64,000 bases of DNA from positions 297,392 to 361,391 of the forward strand of contig NZ_JAAGXA010000002.1 of the NCBI RefSeq assembly GCF_010686755.1, written 5' to 3'. The stretch's first letter is position 1. Each line of letters begins with the position of its first letter. The position numbers were made by a program, and so were the translations under genes. This document shows, piece after piece, positions 24,682-33,570 of this stretch. Source of the DNA: Nocardioides zeae (GTDB taxonomy: Bacteria > Actinomycetota > Actinomycetes > Propionibacteriales > Nocardioidaceae). Under the pieces are notes generated by a model. The model was not told the origin of the DNA. It searched no databases and saw nothing but the letters and a program-made list of their open reading frames with translations.

Positions 24682-26082
24682 TCAGAGGAGGCGACGGAGA
24701 AGGGCGCGCGCCTTCGCGTCGTAGGGCGGGTAGAGGATCCGCAGGTCGGGACGCATCGGCTTGACGAGCACCGACTTGCGGTGGCTGAGGGCCTGGAAGC
24801 CCCACTCGCCGTGGTAGGCACCCATGCCGCTCGCCCCGACGCCGCCGAAGGGCAGGCTCGGCACGAGGCAGTGCATCGCCACGTGGTTGATGACGGCACC
24901 GCCCGCCGGGACCGCCGCGACGACGTCCTCGGCCCAGCGGCGCGAGGCCGAGAACACGTAGAGCGCGAGGGGCTTGTCCCCGGCGTTCACCCGGGCCACC
25001 GCCTCCTCGACCGACCCGTAGGAGACGACGGGCAGCACCGGGCCGAAGATCTCCTCCCGCATGAGGGACTCGTCGGCACCGGGTTCGAGGACGATCGTGG
25101 GCTCGAGGGTCGTGCGCGCACGGTCGGCACCGCCACCCATGACGACCTCTCCGCTCGTCGCGACCAGTCCGGCGACGAGCCGGTCCAGCTGCCGCTCGTT
25201 GACGATGGGGAGGCCGTCGCGCCGCTCCGCCCCGAGCTCCTCGAAGGCCGTGCGCAGCTCGCGCACCAGGTCGTCACGCACGCTGCGGTCGACGAGCACG
25301 TAGTCGGGCGCGATGCAGGTCTGGCCCGAGTTCATGAGCTTCACCCAGGCGACGCGCCGGGCGACGACACCCAGGTCGGCGTCCGGGGCGACCACGACGG
25401 GGCTCTTGCCGCCGAGCTCCAGGGTGACCGGGGTGAGCGTCGCCGCCGCGCCGGCCATGATCTTGCGGCCGATCTCCGTCCCGCCCGTGAAGAGCGCGTG
25501 GTCGAACCCCTGGGCGAGCAGCTCCTGCGTCACGGCACCGTCGCCCTCGACGACCACGACGGCCTCGGGATCGACGTACCGCGGCAGGAGGCGGGCGAGG
25601 AGCGCCGAGGTGGCCGGCGCGAGCTCGGACGGCTTTACGACGGCACAGTTGCCCGCGGCCAGTGCGGCGACGAGGGGGCCCAGGCTGAGGTAGACCGGGT
25701 AGTTCCACGGGCCGATGACGAGCACCACGCCGAGCGGCTCGTACTGGATCCGCGCACTGCCCGGGAGCTGCACGAGCGGGAGTCCCCGTCGGCGCGGGCG
25801 CATCCACGAGCGCAGGTGACGCAGCGCGTGGGCGATCTCGCCCTGCGTCGACACGATGTCCCCGAACCAGGCGTCGAAGGCCGGGCGCCCGAGATCGGCC
25901 TCGAGCGCGGCCGCGATCTCCGTCTCCCGCTCGACGAGGAGACGCTCGAGGCCGCGCAGCTGGCGTCGGCGCCACTCGAGCGTCCGCGTGCGGCCCGAGG
26001 CGTGCACCGCACGCAGGCCGGCCAGCACCGTCTCCGGCGCGTCCCCGGACGTGCCCGCGGCGTCCACCTGCTCCTGCACCAC
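24682..26082 (-). CDS. Aldehyde dehydrogenase, class 3/coniferyl-aldehyde type
   Basis: 466 residues, the short ALDH-3 length without an N-terminal extension. Active-site elements are IGPWNYP (Asn), E222 in LELGGKSP and the catalytic C256 in NSGQTCIAP. It oxidises a hydrophobic aldehyde to the acid with NAD(P)+. It starts with GTG 3 nt after the stop of an SDR of the coniferyl-alcohol dehydrogenase type, and together they would take a primary alcohol to a carboxylate, ready for the CoA ligase of the same operon. Fatty-aldehyde activity is an equal possibility. Confidence 0.9.
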   Translation of the reverse strand: MVQEQVDAAGTSGDAPETVLAGLRAVHASGRTRTLEWRRRQLRGLERLLVERETEIAAALEADLGRPAFDAWFGDIVSTQGEIAHALRHLRSWMRPRRRGLPLVQLPGSARIQYEPLGVVLVIGPWNYPVYLSLGPLVAALAAGNCAVVKPSELAPATSALLARLLPRYVDPEAVVVVEGDGAVTQELLAQGFDHALFTGGTEIGRKIMAGAAATLTPVTLELGGKSPVVVAPDADLGVVARRVAWVKLMNSGQTCIAPDYVLVDRSVRDDLVRELRTAFEELGAERRDGLPIVNERQLDRLVAGLVATSGEVVMGGGADRARTTLEPTIVLEPGADESLMREEIFGPVLPVVSYGSVEEAVARVNAGDKPLALYVFSASRRWAEDVVAAVPAGGAVINHVAMHCLVPSLPFGGVGASGMGAYHGEWGFQALSHRKSVLVKPMRPDLRILYPPYDAKARALLRRLL

Positions 26083-26085
26083 GGC

Positions 26086-26886
26086 TCAGATCTCCGGCGC
26101 GGGGACGAGGCCGGTCAGCACCGAGCCGGAGACCCCGCCGTCGACGATCAGCGCGTGGCCGTTCACCCAGCGCGCGTCGTCGGAGGCGAGGAACAGCACC
26201 GCGTCGGCGATGTCCTCAGCCGTCGCGTGGCCGCCGAGCAGCTCCCGCACCCCGTCGAGGATGTCCTTGCCCATCGACTCCTCGAAGTCCGCCAGGATCG
26301 GCGTCTCCACGGGACCGGGCAGCACCGCGTTGATGCGCAGGCCCAGCTCGCGGAACGCGAGGCCCATCGTCATCACGTAGACGGTCGACGCCTCCTTCGA
26401 GAAGTTGTAGGCGTTCCCCTCCTGGGGGTTGCGGCTCCACCACGCGGCGGCGTCCTCGTAGGTGTCCGTGGCGAGGAGCTCCTTGATGGTGTCGAGCCGC
26501 TCCGGCCAGCCGAACCCCGCCGTCGACGAGACCACGACGACGCTGCCCCCTTCGTCGAGCCGGTCGAGGAACGCCTCGCTCAGGTGGCGCACCGCGAACG
26601 TGTTGACCCGCATGACGACGTCGCTCGGGGCCGTGCCGGGCACGCCGGCGACGTTGAGCAGCACGTCGTACCGGTCGTCGAGCGCAGCCAGCGCCGCGTC
26701 GATGCTGGCGCGGTCGGCGAGGTCGACGGGGACGTGGCGGTCCACGGGGAGGGTGGGCTCGTTGCGGTCCAGGGTGTGGACCACGGCACCCAGGTCGAGC
26801 AGCCGGGCGGTCACGGCGTGGCCGATGCCGGAGGCGGCACCGGTGACGACGACGCGACGGCCGCGGAAGTGGTCGGGATCGGGCAT
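26086..26886 (-). CDS. SDR oxidoreductase, coniferyl-alcohol dehydrogenase / 3-alpha-HSD-like
   Basis: 266 residues. Cofactor motif TGAASGIG at about 15-22, followed by DRNEP (acidic residue after strand 2, NAD-preferring), NVAGVPGTAP, and the catalytic Y-N-F-S-K. The long insert before the Tyr (residues about 125-160) and PGPVETPIL match the subgroup containing Comamonas 3-alpha-hydroxysteroid dehydrogenase and proteins annotated coniferyl-alcohol dehydrogenase. AAGGAGC precedes the ATG. Alcohol-to-aldehyde or hydroxysteroid oxidation is inferred. Confidence 0.85.
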   Translation of the reverse strand: MPDPDHFRGRRVVVTGAASGIGHAVTARLLDLGAVVHTLDRNEPTLPVDRHVPVDLADRASIDAALAALDDRYDVLLNVAGVPGTAPSDVVMRVNTFAVRHLSEAFLDRLDEGGSVVVVSSTAGFGWPERLDTIKELLATDTYEDAAAWWSRNPQEGNAYNFSKEASTVYVMTMGLAFRELGLRINAVLPGPVETPILADFEESMGKDILDGVRELLGGHATAEDIADAVLFLASDDARWVNGHALIVDGGVSGSVLTGLVPAPEI

Positions 26887-26953
26887 GGTGCTCCTTCGAT
26901 CGGCCGGGGACGTCCGGCGGTCGGCGGGTGGATGTGCGTGGGCGCGGGGCCGG

Positions 26954-28210
26954 TCAGCGCACGGTGAACGGCAGGGACTTGACGGCGCGCACGAAGTTGC
27001 CGGTGAGGTACGCGGGCTCGCCGAGCCGGAGGCCGGGCGCCCGGTGGAGCAGCTGGTCGAAGATCTCGCGGAGCTGCATCTTCGCGACGAAGTTGCCCAT
27101 GCAGAAGTGCGGGCCCCCGCCGCCGAAGCCGACGTGGGGGTTCGGCGACCGGGTGATGTCGAAGCGGTCCGGGTCGGTGAAGACCGACGCGTCCCGGTTG
27201 CCCGAGGAGTAGATCATCGCGACCCACTCCCCCTCCCTGATCTCCTGCCCACCCAGCACCGTGTCGCGCGTCGCTGTGCGGCGGAAGGTCATCACGGGCG
27301 ACACGTAGCGCACGAACTCCTCGATGGCGGTCGCGATCCGGCCGTCGAAGTCGGCCATCAGCAGGTCCCGTTGGTCGGGGTGGTCCTGGAACGCCTTCGC
27401 CGTGAGGCTGATGGTGTTGCGGGTCGTGTCGTTGCCGGCGACGCTGAGCAGCACGAAGAAGGAGCCGATCTCCTCGTCGGTGAGGCGCTCGCCGTCGACC
27501 TCCGCCTGGACCAGCGCGGTCATGAGGTCGGCGCACGGGTGGGCTCGGCGCTCCTCCGCCAGCTCCATGCCCATCGTGAGCAGGGTGACGAGGGCGTCGC
27601 TCAGCACCTCGCCGGGCTCCCGCCCGGCCGCCACGTCCTCGTCGGCCCACGACACCATGCCGTCGGCATGGTGGGCTGCCTCGTCGCGGCGGCTCTCGTC
27701 GAGGCCCATCATCTCGTAGATGGTCCACATGGGCAGCCGCTTGGACACGACCTCGACGAAGTCGCCCTCGCCGGCCGCGAGCAGTCCGTCCACGATCGTG
27801 GCCGCCTGGGCCTTGATCTGCTCGTGGATGAGCGCGACGCGCTTGGGCGTGAACGCGGAGCTCACGAGCTTGCGGAGCGCCGGGTGACGTGGGGCGTCCA
27901 TGCCGAGGAAGGAGCCTGCCGCTTGGAGGAAGTCGTCCGGCACCTCCTCGAACTGGAAGCCGCGCCCCGAGCAGTAGATCTCGGGGTGCTTGCTCACCTC
28001 GCCGATCAGCGCGTGCGACGTCACGACCCACACGCCCTCGTTCTCGGGCGGCATGAGCGCTCCCTCGAGCGGCGGGTGCCAGCTCACCGGGCGCTGCTCG
28101 CGCAGCTGTCGGAAGGTCTTCTCGCGCTCCTCCGCGGTCGCCGCCCAGAAGTCCAGGTGGGAGACGGAGAGCGGGTCGTAGGCCCGCGGGGGGCTCACCA
28201 GGATGCTCAC
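26954..28210 (-). CDS. Cytochrome P450 (CYP125/CYP142/CYP124-like)
   Basis: 418 residues. I-helix oxygen-activation motif AGNDTTRN, ExxR-type EEFVRYVSPV, and heme loop FGGGGPHFCMG with the ligand C370. The N-terminal half has FLGMDAPRHPALRKLVSSAF as in actinobacterial steroid and methyl-branched lipid hydroxylases, which oxidise a terminal methyl to alcohol, aldehyde and acid. GTG start overlaps the CoA ligase stop (GTGA). The 3Fe-4S ferredoxin and reductase at 32-33.5 kb are the likely electron donors. Confidence 0.93.
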   Translation of the reverse strand: MSILVSPPRAYDPLSVSHLDFWAATAEEREKTFRQLREQRPVSWHPPLEGALMPPENEGVWVVTSHALIGEVSKHPEIYCSGRGFQFEEVPDDFLQAAGSFLGMDAPRHPALRKLVSSAFTPKRVALIHEQIKAQAATIVDGLLAAGEGDFVEVVSKRLPMWTIYEMMGLDESRRDEAAHHADGMVSWADEDVAAGREPGEVLSDALVTLLTMGMELAEERRAHPCADLMTALVQAEVDGERLTDEEIGSFFVLLSVAGNDTTRNTISLTAKAFQDHPDQRDLLMADFDGRIATAIEEFVRYVSPVMTFRRTATRDTVLGGQEIREGEWVAMIYSSGNRDASVFTDPDRFDITRSPNPHVGFGGGGPHFCMGNFVAKMQLREIFDQLLHRAPGLRLGEPAYLTGNFVRAVKSLPFTVR

Positions 28211-29748
28211 GCCGTCGCCACCTCCCGGTAGCGCGCCTCGAGCACACGCTTGAGGAGCTTGCCGGTGGGGGTGCGGGGCACCTCGGACACGAAGTCGACG
28301 CTGCGGGGCGCCTTGAAGTGCGCGACGCGCTCCCGCACGTACGTGATCAGCTCCTCGGCGAGCGCGTCGGAGGGCTCGACGCCCTCCCGCACGGACACCA
28401 CGGCCTTCACCGCCTGTCCCATCTCGGCGTCCGGGACTCCGATCACGGCGACGTCGAACACCGCAGGGTGGAGCGTCAGGACGTTCTCGACCTCCTGCGG
28501 GTAGATGTTGACGCCGCCCGAGATGATGACGAACGACTTGCGGTCCGTGAGGAAGAGGTAGCCCTCCTCGTCGACGTACCCGAGGTCGCCGACGCTCGTC
28601 CAGCTCGGGTGGAGGGGGTGCTCCGCCTCCCGCGTCTTCTGCGGGTCGTTGTGGTACTCGAAGGGACGCTGGTCCCGCTCGAAGTAGATCGAGCCGACCT
28701 CACCGGGCGCCAGCTCCGTGCCCTCGTCGTCGCAGATGTGCAGCGCGCCGACCGCGGCACGGCCCACGGATCCGGGCCGTGCGACCCACTCGGGGGACGA
28801 GATCAGGGCCATGCCGTGCTGCTCCGTGGCACCGTAGTACTCCAGCAGGATCGGGCCCCACCAGTCGATCATCGCCTGCTTCACCTCGGGCGGGCAGGGT
28901 GCGGCGGCGTGGACCACGAGCCTCAGGGACCCGGTGTCGAAGCCCGCCCGGACGTCCGCGTCCAGCTGGAGCATCCGCACGAACATGGTCGGCACGAACT
29001 GGGCGATCGTCACGCCGTGCCGTTCGATCGCCTCGAGCGCGGCCCGGGCGTCGAACTTCTCCATCATGACGACGGTGCCACCGAGCGACTGGACGGCACC
29101 GGCCCACTTCAGGGGCGCGGCGTGGTAGATCGGCGCCGGCTGGAGGTAGACGTCGGCCGGGCCGACCCCGAGCTTCTGCCCCAGGAGCCCGGTGACCGGG
29201 TCGGCGGGCTCGTCCACCTGCACTGGGAGCATCGCCGACCGCACGCCCTTCGGGCGTCCCGTCGTGCCGCTGGAGTACATCATGTCGGCGCCGCGAGGCT
29301 GGTCGGTGAGCGGCGTGCGCTCGACGCTGAGCAGCTCCTCGTAGGAGTCGAAGCCGGCGACCGCGCCGCCGAAGGCGAATGCCCGCTCGACCGCCGGCAC
29401 CTTCACGCGGACCGCGGCGGCGACCTCCGCGAGGGCCGCCGAGGCGACGAGCACCCGTGCCCCCGAGTCGGCCACGATGTAGGCCACCTCGTCCGCCGTC
29501 AGGTAGCGGTTCACCGGCGTGATGTAGAGGCCCGAGCGCAGCGCGGCCCAGTAGACCTCGAAGCACTCGACGGTGTTGTCCGAGAAGAGGGCGACGACGT
29601 CGCCCTTGCGGAGGCCGAGCTCGTGGAGCGCGGCGGCGAGGTTCGCGGACCGCTGGTCCAGCTCGCCGTAGGTGAGGCTGCGGCCGCTGCCGGCCATGAC
29701 GACGGCCGTGCGCTCGGGCGCGGTGCGGGCGATGGTGCCTGGGAACAT
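28207..29748 (-). CDS. AMP-forming acyl-CoA synthetase (FadD-type)
   Basis: 513 residues. P-loop-like A3 motif MMYSSGTTGRPKGV, A5 EYYGATEQHG, and A8/A10 blocks (TSVGDLGYVDEEGYLFLTDR; PTGKLLKRVL with the catalytic lysine). Activates a carboxylic acid to its CoA thioester via an acyl-adenylate. Translationally coupled to the P450, so the substrate is probably the acid the P450/ALDH pathway produces. Resembles Mycobacterium FadD4/FadD19-like enzymes; the specificity is not readable. Confidence 0.92.
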   Translation of the reverse strand: MFPGTIARTAPERTAVVMAGSGRSLTYGELDQRSANLAAALHELGLRKGDVVALFSDNTVECFEVYWAALRSGLYITPVNRYLTADEVAYIVADSGARVLVASAALAEVAAAVRVKVPAVERAFAFGGAVAGFDSYEELLSVERTPLTDQPRGADMMYSSGTTGRPKGVRSAMLPVQVDEPADPVTGLLGQKLGVGPADVYLQPAPIYHAAPLKWAGAVQSLGGTVVMMEKFDARAALEAIERHGVTIAQFVPTMFVRMLQLDADVRAGFDTGSLRLVVHAAAPCPPEVKQAMIDWWGPILLEYYGATEQHGMALISSPEWVARPGSVGRAAVGALHICDDEGTELAPGEVGSIYFERDQRPFEYHNDPQKTREAEHPLHPSWTSVGDLGYVDEEGYLFLTDRKSFVIISGGVNIYPQEVENVLTLHPAVFDVAVIGVPDAEMGQAVKAVVSVREGVEPSDALAEELITYVRERVAHFKAPRSVDFVSEVPRTPTGKLLKRVLEARYREVATA

Positions 29749-29799
29749 GGCTCTTCCTGGGGGGGGGTCGGGCGACGCGGGATCGGGTCGGACGGAGGC

Positions 29800-30201
29800 T
29801 CAGACGAGCAGGTCGTCGCGGCCGTCGGCCTGCAACGTGGCGATGTAGCGGGGGTAGAGCTTCTTCCCGAGCGGGGCGAGCTTCAGCAGGCTGGCGACGT
29901 TGCCCTCGACCTTGATCCGGCTCTTCGCCATGGCGAGGGGCAGGTTGACCTTGCCCTGCCAGTAGGCGTTGCCGGTGTCGGCGGTCATCGTCATCGTGGC
30001 GGTCGACGGCGTCGAGGCGTCGCCGAGCTCGACCGTCCCGGCAGCGGTGTCGATCACGACGACGGCCGCGGGGTCCGTGTAGACGGTCTTGAGCACGATG
30101 CCCGTGCCCTGGAGCTGCGGCGCGATCTCGGGGTCGGCGAACGCCGCCTCGAAGACTCCCCCGAGGTACTGGCGGACCTCTGCCGCGTCGTTGAAGGACA
30201 T
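29800..30201 (-). CDS. SCP2 sterol-carrier-domain protein
   Basis: 133 residues forming a stand-alone SCP2 fold: the GTVELGDASTPSTATMTMTA strand pair, then WQGKVNLPLAMAKSRIKVEG, the typical G-K-[LV]-x-x-x-x-A-x-x-x-x-[KR]-[IV]-x-x-x-G lipid-pocket motif. Likely binds or delivers hydrophobic acyl-CoA or sterol-like intermediates to the enzymes of this operon. First gene of a minus-strand operon (SCP2, CoA ligase, P450, SDR, ALDH); GAAGAGGAG lies upstream of the ATG. Confidence 0.92.
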   Translation of the reverse strand: MSFNDAAEVRQYLGGVFEAAFADPEIAPQLQGTGIVLKTVYTDPAAVVVIDTAAGTVELGDASTPSTATMTMTADTGNAYWQGKVNLPLAMAKSRIKVEGNVASLLKLAPLGKKLYPRYIATLQADGRDDLLV

Positions 30202-30417
30202 CTCGACTCCTCTTCAGGTGGCTACGGAACACGGGAGACCGGGGCGCCCGAGCCGTGACGAAGCACGGTCATCGACGGTTATCGAATCTCGCGTCAAAAA
30301 CATAACTCATCTCATGTGATCGGCGCCACCCTTCTCCACGGGAAAGTTCGGCGGCATCCGGTGCACACACCGCGCCCCTGGTCCGGAGCCGCTCGCGCGG
30401 CGTACGCTGCTGCTCGA

Positions 30418-30434
30418 TTATCTAATGCAGATTC
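30418..30434. promoter_or_regulatory. Regulon dyad TTATC-N7-GATTC
   Basis: TTATC-TAATGCA-GATTC ends 15 nt before the ATG of the SDR gene. The 248-bp gap (30202-30449) between it and the divergent SCP2 gene also has an AT-rich stretch near 30277-30315 that may carry the SCP2 operon promoter, but no full promoter is assigned there. Confidence 0.6.
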
Positions 30435-30449
30435 ACATCAAGGAGCGAC

Positions 30450-31247
30450 ATGGACCTCGGACTCGGCGACGCACGGGTGATCGTCACGGGCGGCGCCTCC
30501 AACATCGGCCGCGGTGTCGTGCACGCCTTCGCCCGGGAGGGCGCCCGCATCGTGATCGCCGACGTGGACGCCGCCCAGGCGACCCGCGTCGCTGCCGAGG
30601 CCACCGCGCTGGGTGCCGGCGACGTCGCGACCGCTGTCGGGGACCTGACGCAGGAGGGTTCGGCGGAGACGGCGGTCGCCCGGAGCGTCGACGCCTGGGG
30701 CGGTGTCGACGTCCTGGTCAACAACGCCGGCTGGAGCGTGCCCGGCTTCGTCGCGAAGGACCGCGACCGGGCCCGTTGGCAGCGGACGGTCGAGGTCAAC
30801 TTCTTCACGGCGGTCGCGATGACCCAGGCAGTCCTGGAACCCATGCGGGGCAACGGAGGGGGCTCGATCGTCTTCATGGCGAGCGAGGCCGCGTTCGGCC
30901 AGATCCGCCAGGGCATCTACGGCGCGACGAAGGCAGCCGTGGTCGCGTTCGCCCGCACGACCGCGCGCGAGCACGGCCGGCACGGGATCCGGTCCAACGT
31001 CGTCTGCCCCGGACTGGTGGTGCCGGCCGGACCCGAGGCCGTCGGGGCGAGCAGCCTGTGGGCGGTCGGCGAGGACGCGGTGTTCGACGACAAGCAGCGC
31101 GCCTACCTGCTGAAGGACACGCCGACGCAGCGGCTCACCACCGCGGACGACGTCGCGGGCGCCGTGCTCTGGTTCGCCTCCCCCGTCGCCGCGGGCCAGG
31201 TGACGGGCCAGCTCGTGAGCGTCAGCGGCGGCTACACCATGCCGTGA
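30450..31247 (+). CDS. SDR-family oxidoreductase
   Basis: 265 residues with the classical SDR set: TGGASNIGRG (about 12-21), acidic VIADVDAAQ after strand 2, NNAGWS, and catalytic Y-G-A-T-K. The C-terminus GQVTGQLVSVSGGYTMP is typical of FabG-like and 3-hydroxyacyl-CoA dehydrogenase SDRs. AAGGAG is 6 nt before the ATG. A regulon dyad lies immediately upstream, and a TetR gene follows 39 nt downstream in the same direction. Confidence 0.9.
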   Translation: MDLGLGDARVIVTGGASNIGRGVVHAFAREGARIVIADVDAAQATRVAAEATALGAGDVATAVGDLTQEGSAETAVARSVDAWGGVDVLVNNAGWSVPGFVAKDRDRARWQRTVEVNFFTAVAMTQAVLEPMRGNGGGSIVFMASEAAFGQIRQGIYGATKAAVVAFARTTAREHGRHGIRSNVVCPGLVVPAGPEAVGASSLWAVGEDAVFDDKQRAYLLKDTPTQRLTTADDVAGAVLWFASPVAAGQVTGQLVSVSGGYTMP

Positions 31248-31263
31248 CGGACCGCAGCGCGTC

Positions 31264-31280
31264 TAACACGTCGTAGAATC
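31264..31280. promoter_or_regulatory. Weak copy of the regulon dyad before the TetR gene
   Basis: TAACA-CGTCGTA-GAATC keeps the TAA/GA/T core and N7 spacing of the TAATC-N7-GATTA motif but has several mismatches. It ends 6 nt before the TetR start codon, where binding would give autorepression. Confidence 0.35.
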
Positions 31281-31286
31281 CGCGGC

Positions 31287-32015
31287 ATGCCGAAGAAACC
31301 CGCCGCCACCGGTCGCACGACGACCGCCCGCGCGGCCCGCTCGGCGGGGGCCCGCACCGACGATGCGCCGACCGCCACGAAGGAGTCGAAGTCGGCCCGC
31401 ACGCGTGCCCGCATCCTCGACGCGGCGGCGAACGTGCTCTCCCGACGGGGCTTCGCGGGCACGCGCCTCAGCGAGGTCGCGGAGCAGGCCGAGCTGCAGG
31501 CCCCGGCGATCTACTACTACTTCCCGTCCCGCGAGGACCTCATCGAGGAGGTCATGTGGGTCGGGATCGCCGAGATGCGGGCCCAGCTCGAGGAGCGGCT
31601 CGGCGAGCTCGACGACGGCACGCCGCCGATGGAGAAGATCATGGTCGCCGTCGAGTCGCACCTGCGCCACGCGCTCGAGATCTCCGACTACGCCACGGCC
31701 TCCATCCGCAACGCCGGGCAGCTCCCCGACGCGCTGCGCAAGCGGCAGCTCGCCGAGGAGGTGAAGTACGGCGAGGTGTGGCGCCGCCTCCTCACCGACG
31801 CGGTGCGCGAGGGTGACCTCAACCCCGAGCTCGACCTCTACGTCGCGCACATGCTCGTCATCGGGGCGCTGAGCTGGGCGGTGGAGTGGTGGTCCCCGCG
31901 CCGCGGCTCCGTGGACCTCATCGTGGCCAACGCCCAGGACTTCGTGCGCGCCGGGCTCCGGGGCCACGATGCCGCGGCGGGATCGACGGAGACGGGCGCG
32001 GCCGAGGCGGGCTGA
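31287..32015 (+). CDS. TetR/AcrR-family regulator, candidate regulator of the catabolic regulon
   Basis: 242 residues: a Lys/Arg/Ala-rich disordered N-terminus (about 1-40), the HTH (TRLSEVAEQAELQAPAIYYY, about 60-80), then a helical ligand domain. It aligns along its length with the TetR at 52001, including ATASIRNAGQLPDALR against ATAVTRNARHVPPAIA, and VIGALSWAVEWWSPRRGSVD against VVGALNWAAEWYTPRISVDS, so the two are paralogues. Ligands are probably CoA thioesters, as for KstR-type regulators. No strong Shine-Dalgarno sequence precedes the ATG. Confidence 0.9.
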   Translation: MPKKPAATGRTTTARAARSAGARTDDAPTATKESKSARTRARILDAAANVLSRRGFAGTRLSEVAEQAELQAPAIYYYFPSREDLIEEVMWVGIAEMRAQLEERLGELDDGTPPMEKIMVAVESHLRHALEISDYATASIRNAGQLPDALRKRQLAEEVKYGEVWRRLLTDAVREGDLNPELDLYVAHMLVIGALSWAVEWWSPRRGSVDLIVANAQDFVRAGLRGHDAAAGSTETGAAEAG

Positions 32016-32061
32016 GCCCACCGCGGCCGCGCGCACCACCCCTCCCCTCCCGGGGGGTCGG

Positions 32062-33324
32062 TCAGACGGCGGATCCGACGGGACTGCCCGGGCTGCTCAC
32101 CCCGCGCGACCGCTCCCGGCGGCGCGCGGCGAAGTCGAGCGCCTCGTCCCACGAGCCGCCTCGCATGATCTGCACGCGGTACTTCATGACGTCGCTCTGG
32201 CCGTTCACCGTCAAGGCCCCGACCAGCCGGTCCCCCCGGCGGTAGAGCGCGATCCACCGCCCCGACGTACCGGGGTCGCCGTCGACGACGACGACCTCGT
32301 CGGCGTTCGGCGACCCCACGAACTGGATGCGCACGTCGTACCAGTCCGACCAGAAGTACGGCACGGTGCCGTACGGTCGCGCTTCTGCGGGCGCGATCGC
32401 GTTGCGCGCCGCGGCCGCACCCTGCTCGGCAGCGGCCGTCCAGTTCTCCATCCGCTGCACCTCCTGGAGCGTCGGGTTGTGCCAGCGGGCGACGTCGCCC
32501 GCGGCGTACACCCCCGGCACCCCCGTCCAGAGCCGCTCGTCGCAGACGATGCCGTCCTCCAGCCGAAGCCCCGAACCCTGGAGCCAGTCGACGGTGGGAA
32601 CGACACCGATGCCGACGACGACCAGGTCGGCCGGGATGCTGCTCCCGTCCTCCAGCACGACCCGCTCGACGGAGCCGCTCCCCTCGAGGGACCGCACGCC
32701 CGTGCCGCAGCGCAGCGTCGTGCCGTTCCGCTCGTGGAGGGCGGCGATCGCGGCGCCCATCGCCGGCCCGGCCGCCCGCACGAGCGGGGTCGGGAGCGCC
32801 TCGAGCACGGTGACGTCGACGCCGCGCTTCTGCGCGCTGGACGCGACCTCGGAGCCGATGAAGCCCGCTCCGATGACGACCGTGCGCGCCCCGGCGTCGA
32901 GGGCCGACCGCACCTCGCGTGCGTCGTCGACGGTGCGCAGCGCGTGCACGCCGTCCAGCGCCGCCGCGCCCGGGAGGGTGCGGGCGTGGGCACCGGTGGC
33001 GATGACCACGGCGTCGTACGGCACCTCGTCGGTGCCGTCGACCGTGACGACGCAACCGTCGGTGTCGAGGCCCGTCGCCGGGGCACCGAGACGGAGCTCG
33101 ACGCCCAGCTCCTCGAGCTGCGCGCGCTCGCGGAAGGTGGGCGCGGTGCCGTCGCCCTCCGCGTCGAGGAACGCCTTCGACAGGGGGGGCCGGTCGTAGG
33201 GCAGGTGGGGCTCCGCGCCGATCAGGGTGACGGAGCCGTCGAAGCCGGCCTTGCGGGCGGCCTCGACGGCCCGGAGCCCGGCCAGGGAGGCTCCGACGAC
33301 GACGAGCCGGGAGATGTCGGTCAT
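32062..33324 (-). CDS. FAD-dependent ferredoxin reductase
   Basis: 420 residues of the AlkT/putidaredoxin-reductase type: N-terminal FAD motif VVVGASLAGLRAVEAARKAG, the YDRPPLSK block, central NAD motif VVIGAGFIGSEVASSAQKRG, and VYAAGDVARW. Passes electrons from NADH to the ferredoxin encoded 8 nt upstream, and so to the P450 or the Rieske oxygenase of this cluster. The C-terminal tail is about 20 residues longer than usual. Convergent with the TetR gene. Confidence 0.93.
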   Translation of the reverse strand: MTDISRLVVVGASLAGLRAVEAARKAGFDGSVTLIGAEPHLPYDRPPLSKAFLDAEGDGTAPTFRERAQLEELGVELRLGAPATGLDTDGCVVTVDGTDEVPYDAVVIATGAHARTLPGAAALDGVHALRTVDDAREVRSALDAGARTVVIGAGFIGSEVASSAQKRGVDVTVLEALPTPLVRAAGPAMGAAIAALHERNGTTLRCGTGVRSLEGSGSVERVVLEDGSSIPADLVVVGIGVVPTVDWLQGSGLRLEDGIVCDERLWTGVPGVYAAGDVARWHNPTLQEVQRMENWTAAAEQGAAAARNAIAPAEARPYGTVPYFWSDWYDVRIQFVGSPNADEVVVVDGDPGTSGRWIALYRRGDRLVGALTVNGQSDVMKYRVQIMRGGSWDEALDFAARRRERSRGVSSPGSPVGSAV

Positions 33325-33332
33325 GGCGGGGC

Positions 33333-33524
33333 TCAGTCGACGAGGCGGAGCGCCTCGGTGGGGCAGCCGGCGACCGCCTCCTCGAGCTCCTGGCGCTCGG
33401 CGTCGCCCACCTCCTCCTTGAGCAGGACGAGGTCACCCTCGTCGTTGACCTCGAAGAACGCCGGAGCGAGGGACTCGCAGATGCCCAGTCCCGTGCACTT
33501 CGTGTAGTCGACGACCACTCTCAT
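33333..33524 (-). CDS. 3Fe-4S type ferredoxin
   Basis: 63 residues. Cysteines in C-T-G-L-G-I-C (C-x5-C) and GCPTEAL give three ligands, the pattern of actinobacterial [3Fe-4S] ferredoxins that serve P450s. GGAGGAAGGA lies before the ATG. Directly followed by the ferredoxin reductase, forming a complete electron-transfer pair for the P450 at 26954-28210. Confidence 0.92.
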   Translation of the reverse strand: MRVVVDYTKCTGLGICESLAPAFFEVNDEGDLVLLKEEVGDAERQELEEAVAGCPTEALRLVD

Positions 33525-33570
33525 GATGGTTCCTTCCTCCAGGGGCCGCCGGTGGGACGGCCCGATCGGG

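Noticed and set aside
30277..30315. A further copy of the regulon dyad or promoter in the AT-rich stretch upstream of the SCP2 gene
   Set aside because: TTATC is present, but the right arm at N7 is GCGTC, and no -35/-10 pair with 16-18 bp spacing fits.
32016..32061. Terminator between the TetR gene and the ferredoxin reductase gene
   Set aside because: Only a short imperfect CCCC/GGGG pairing is present; no convincing stem.
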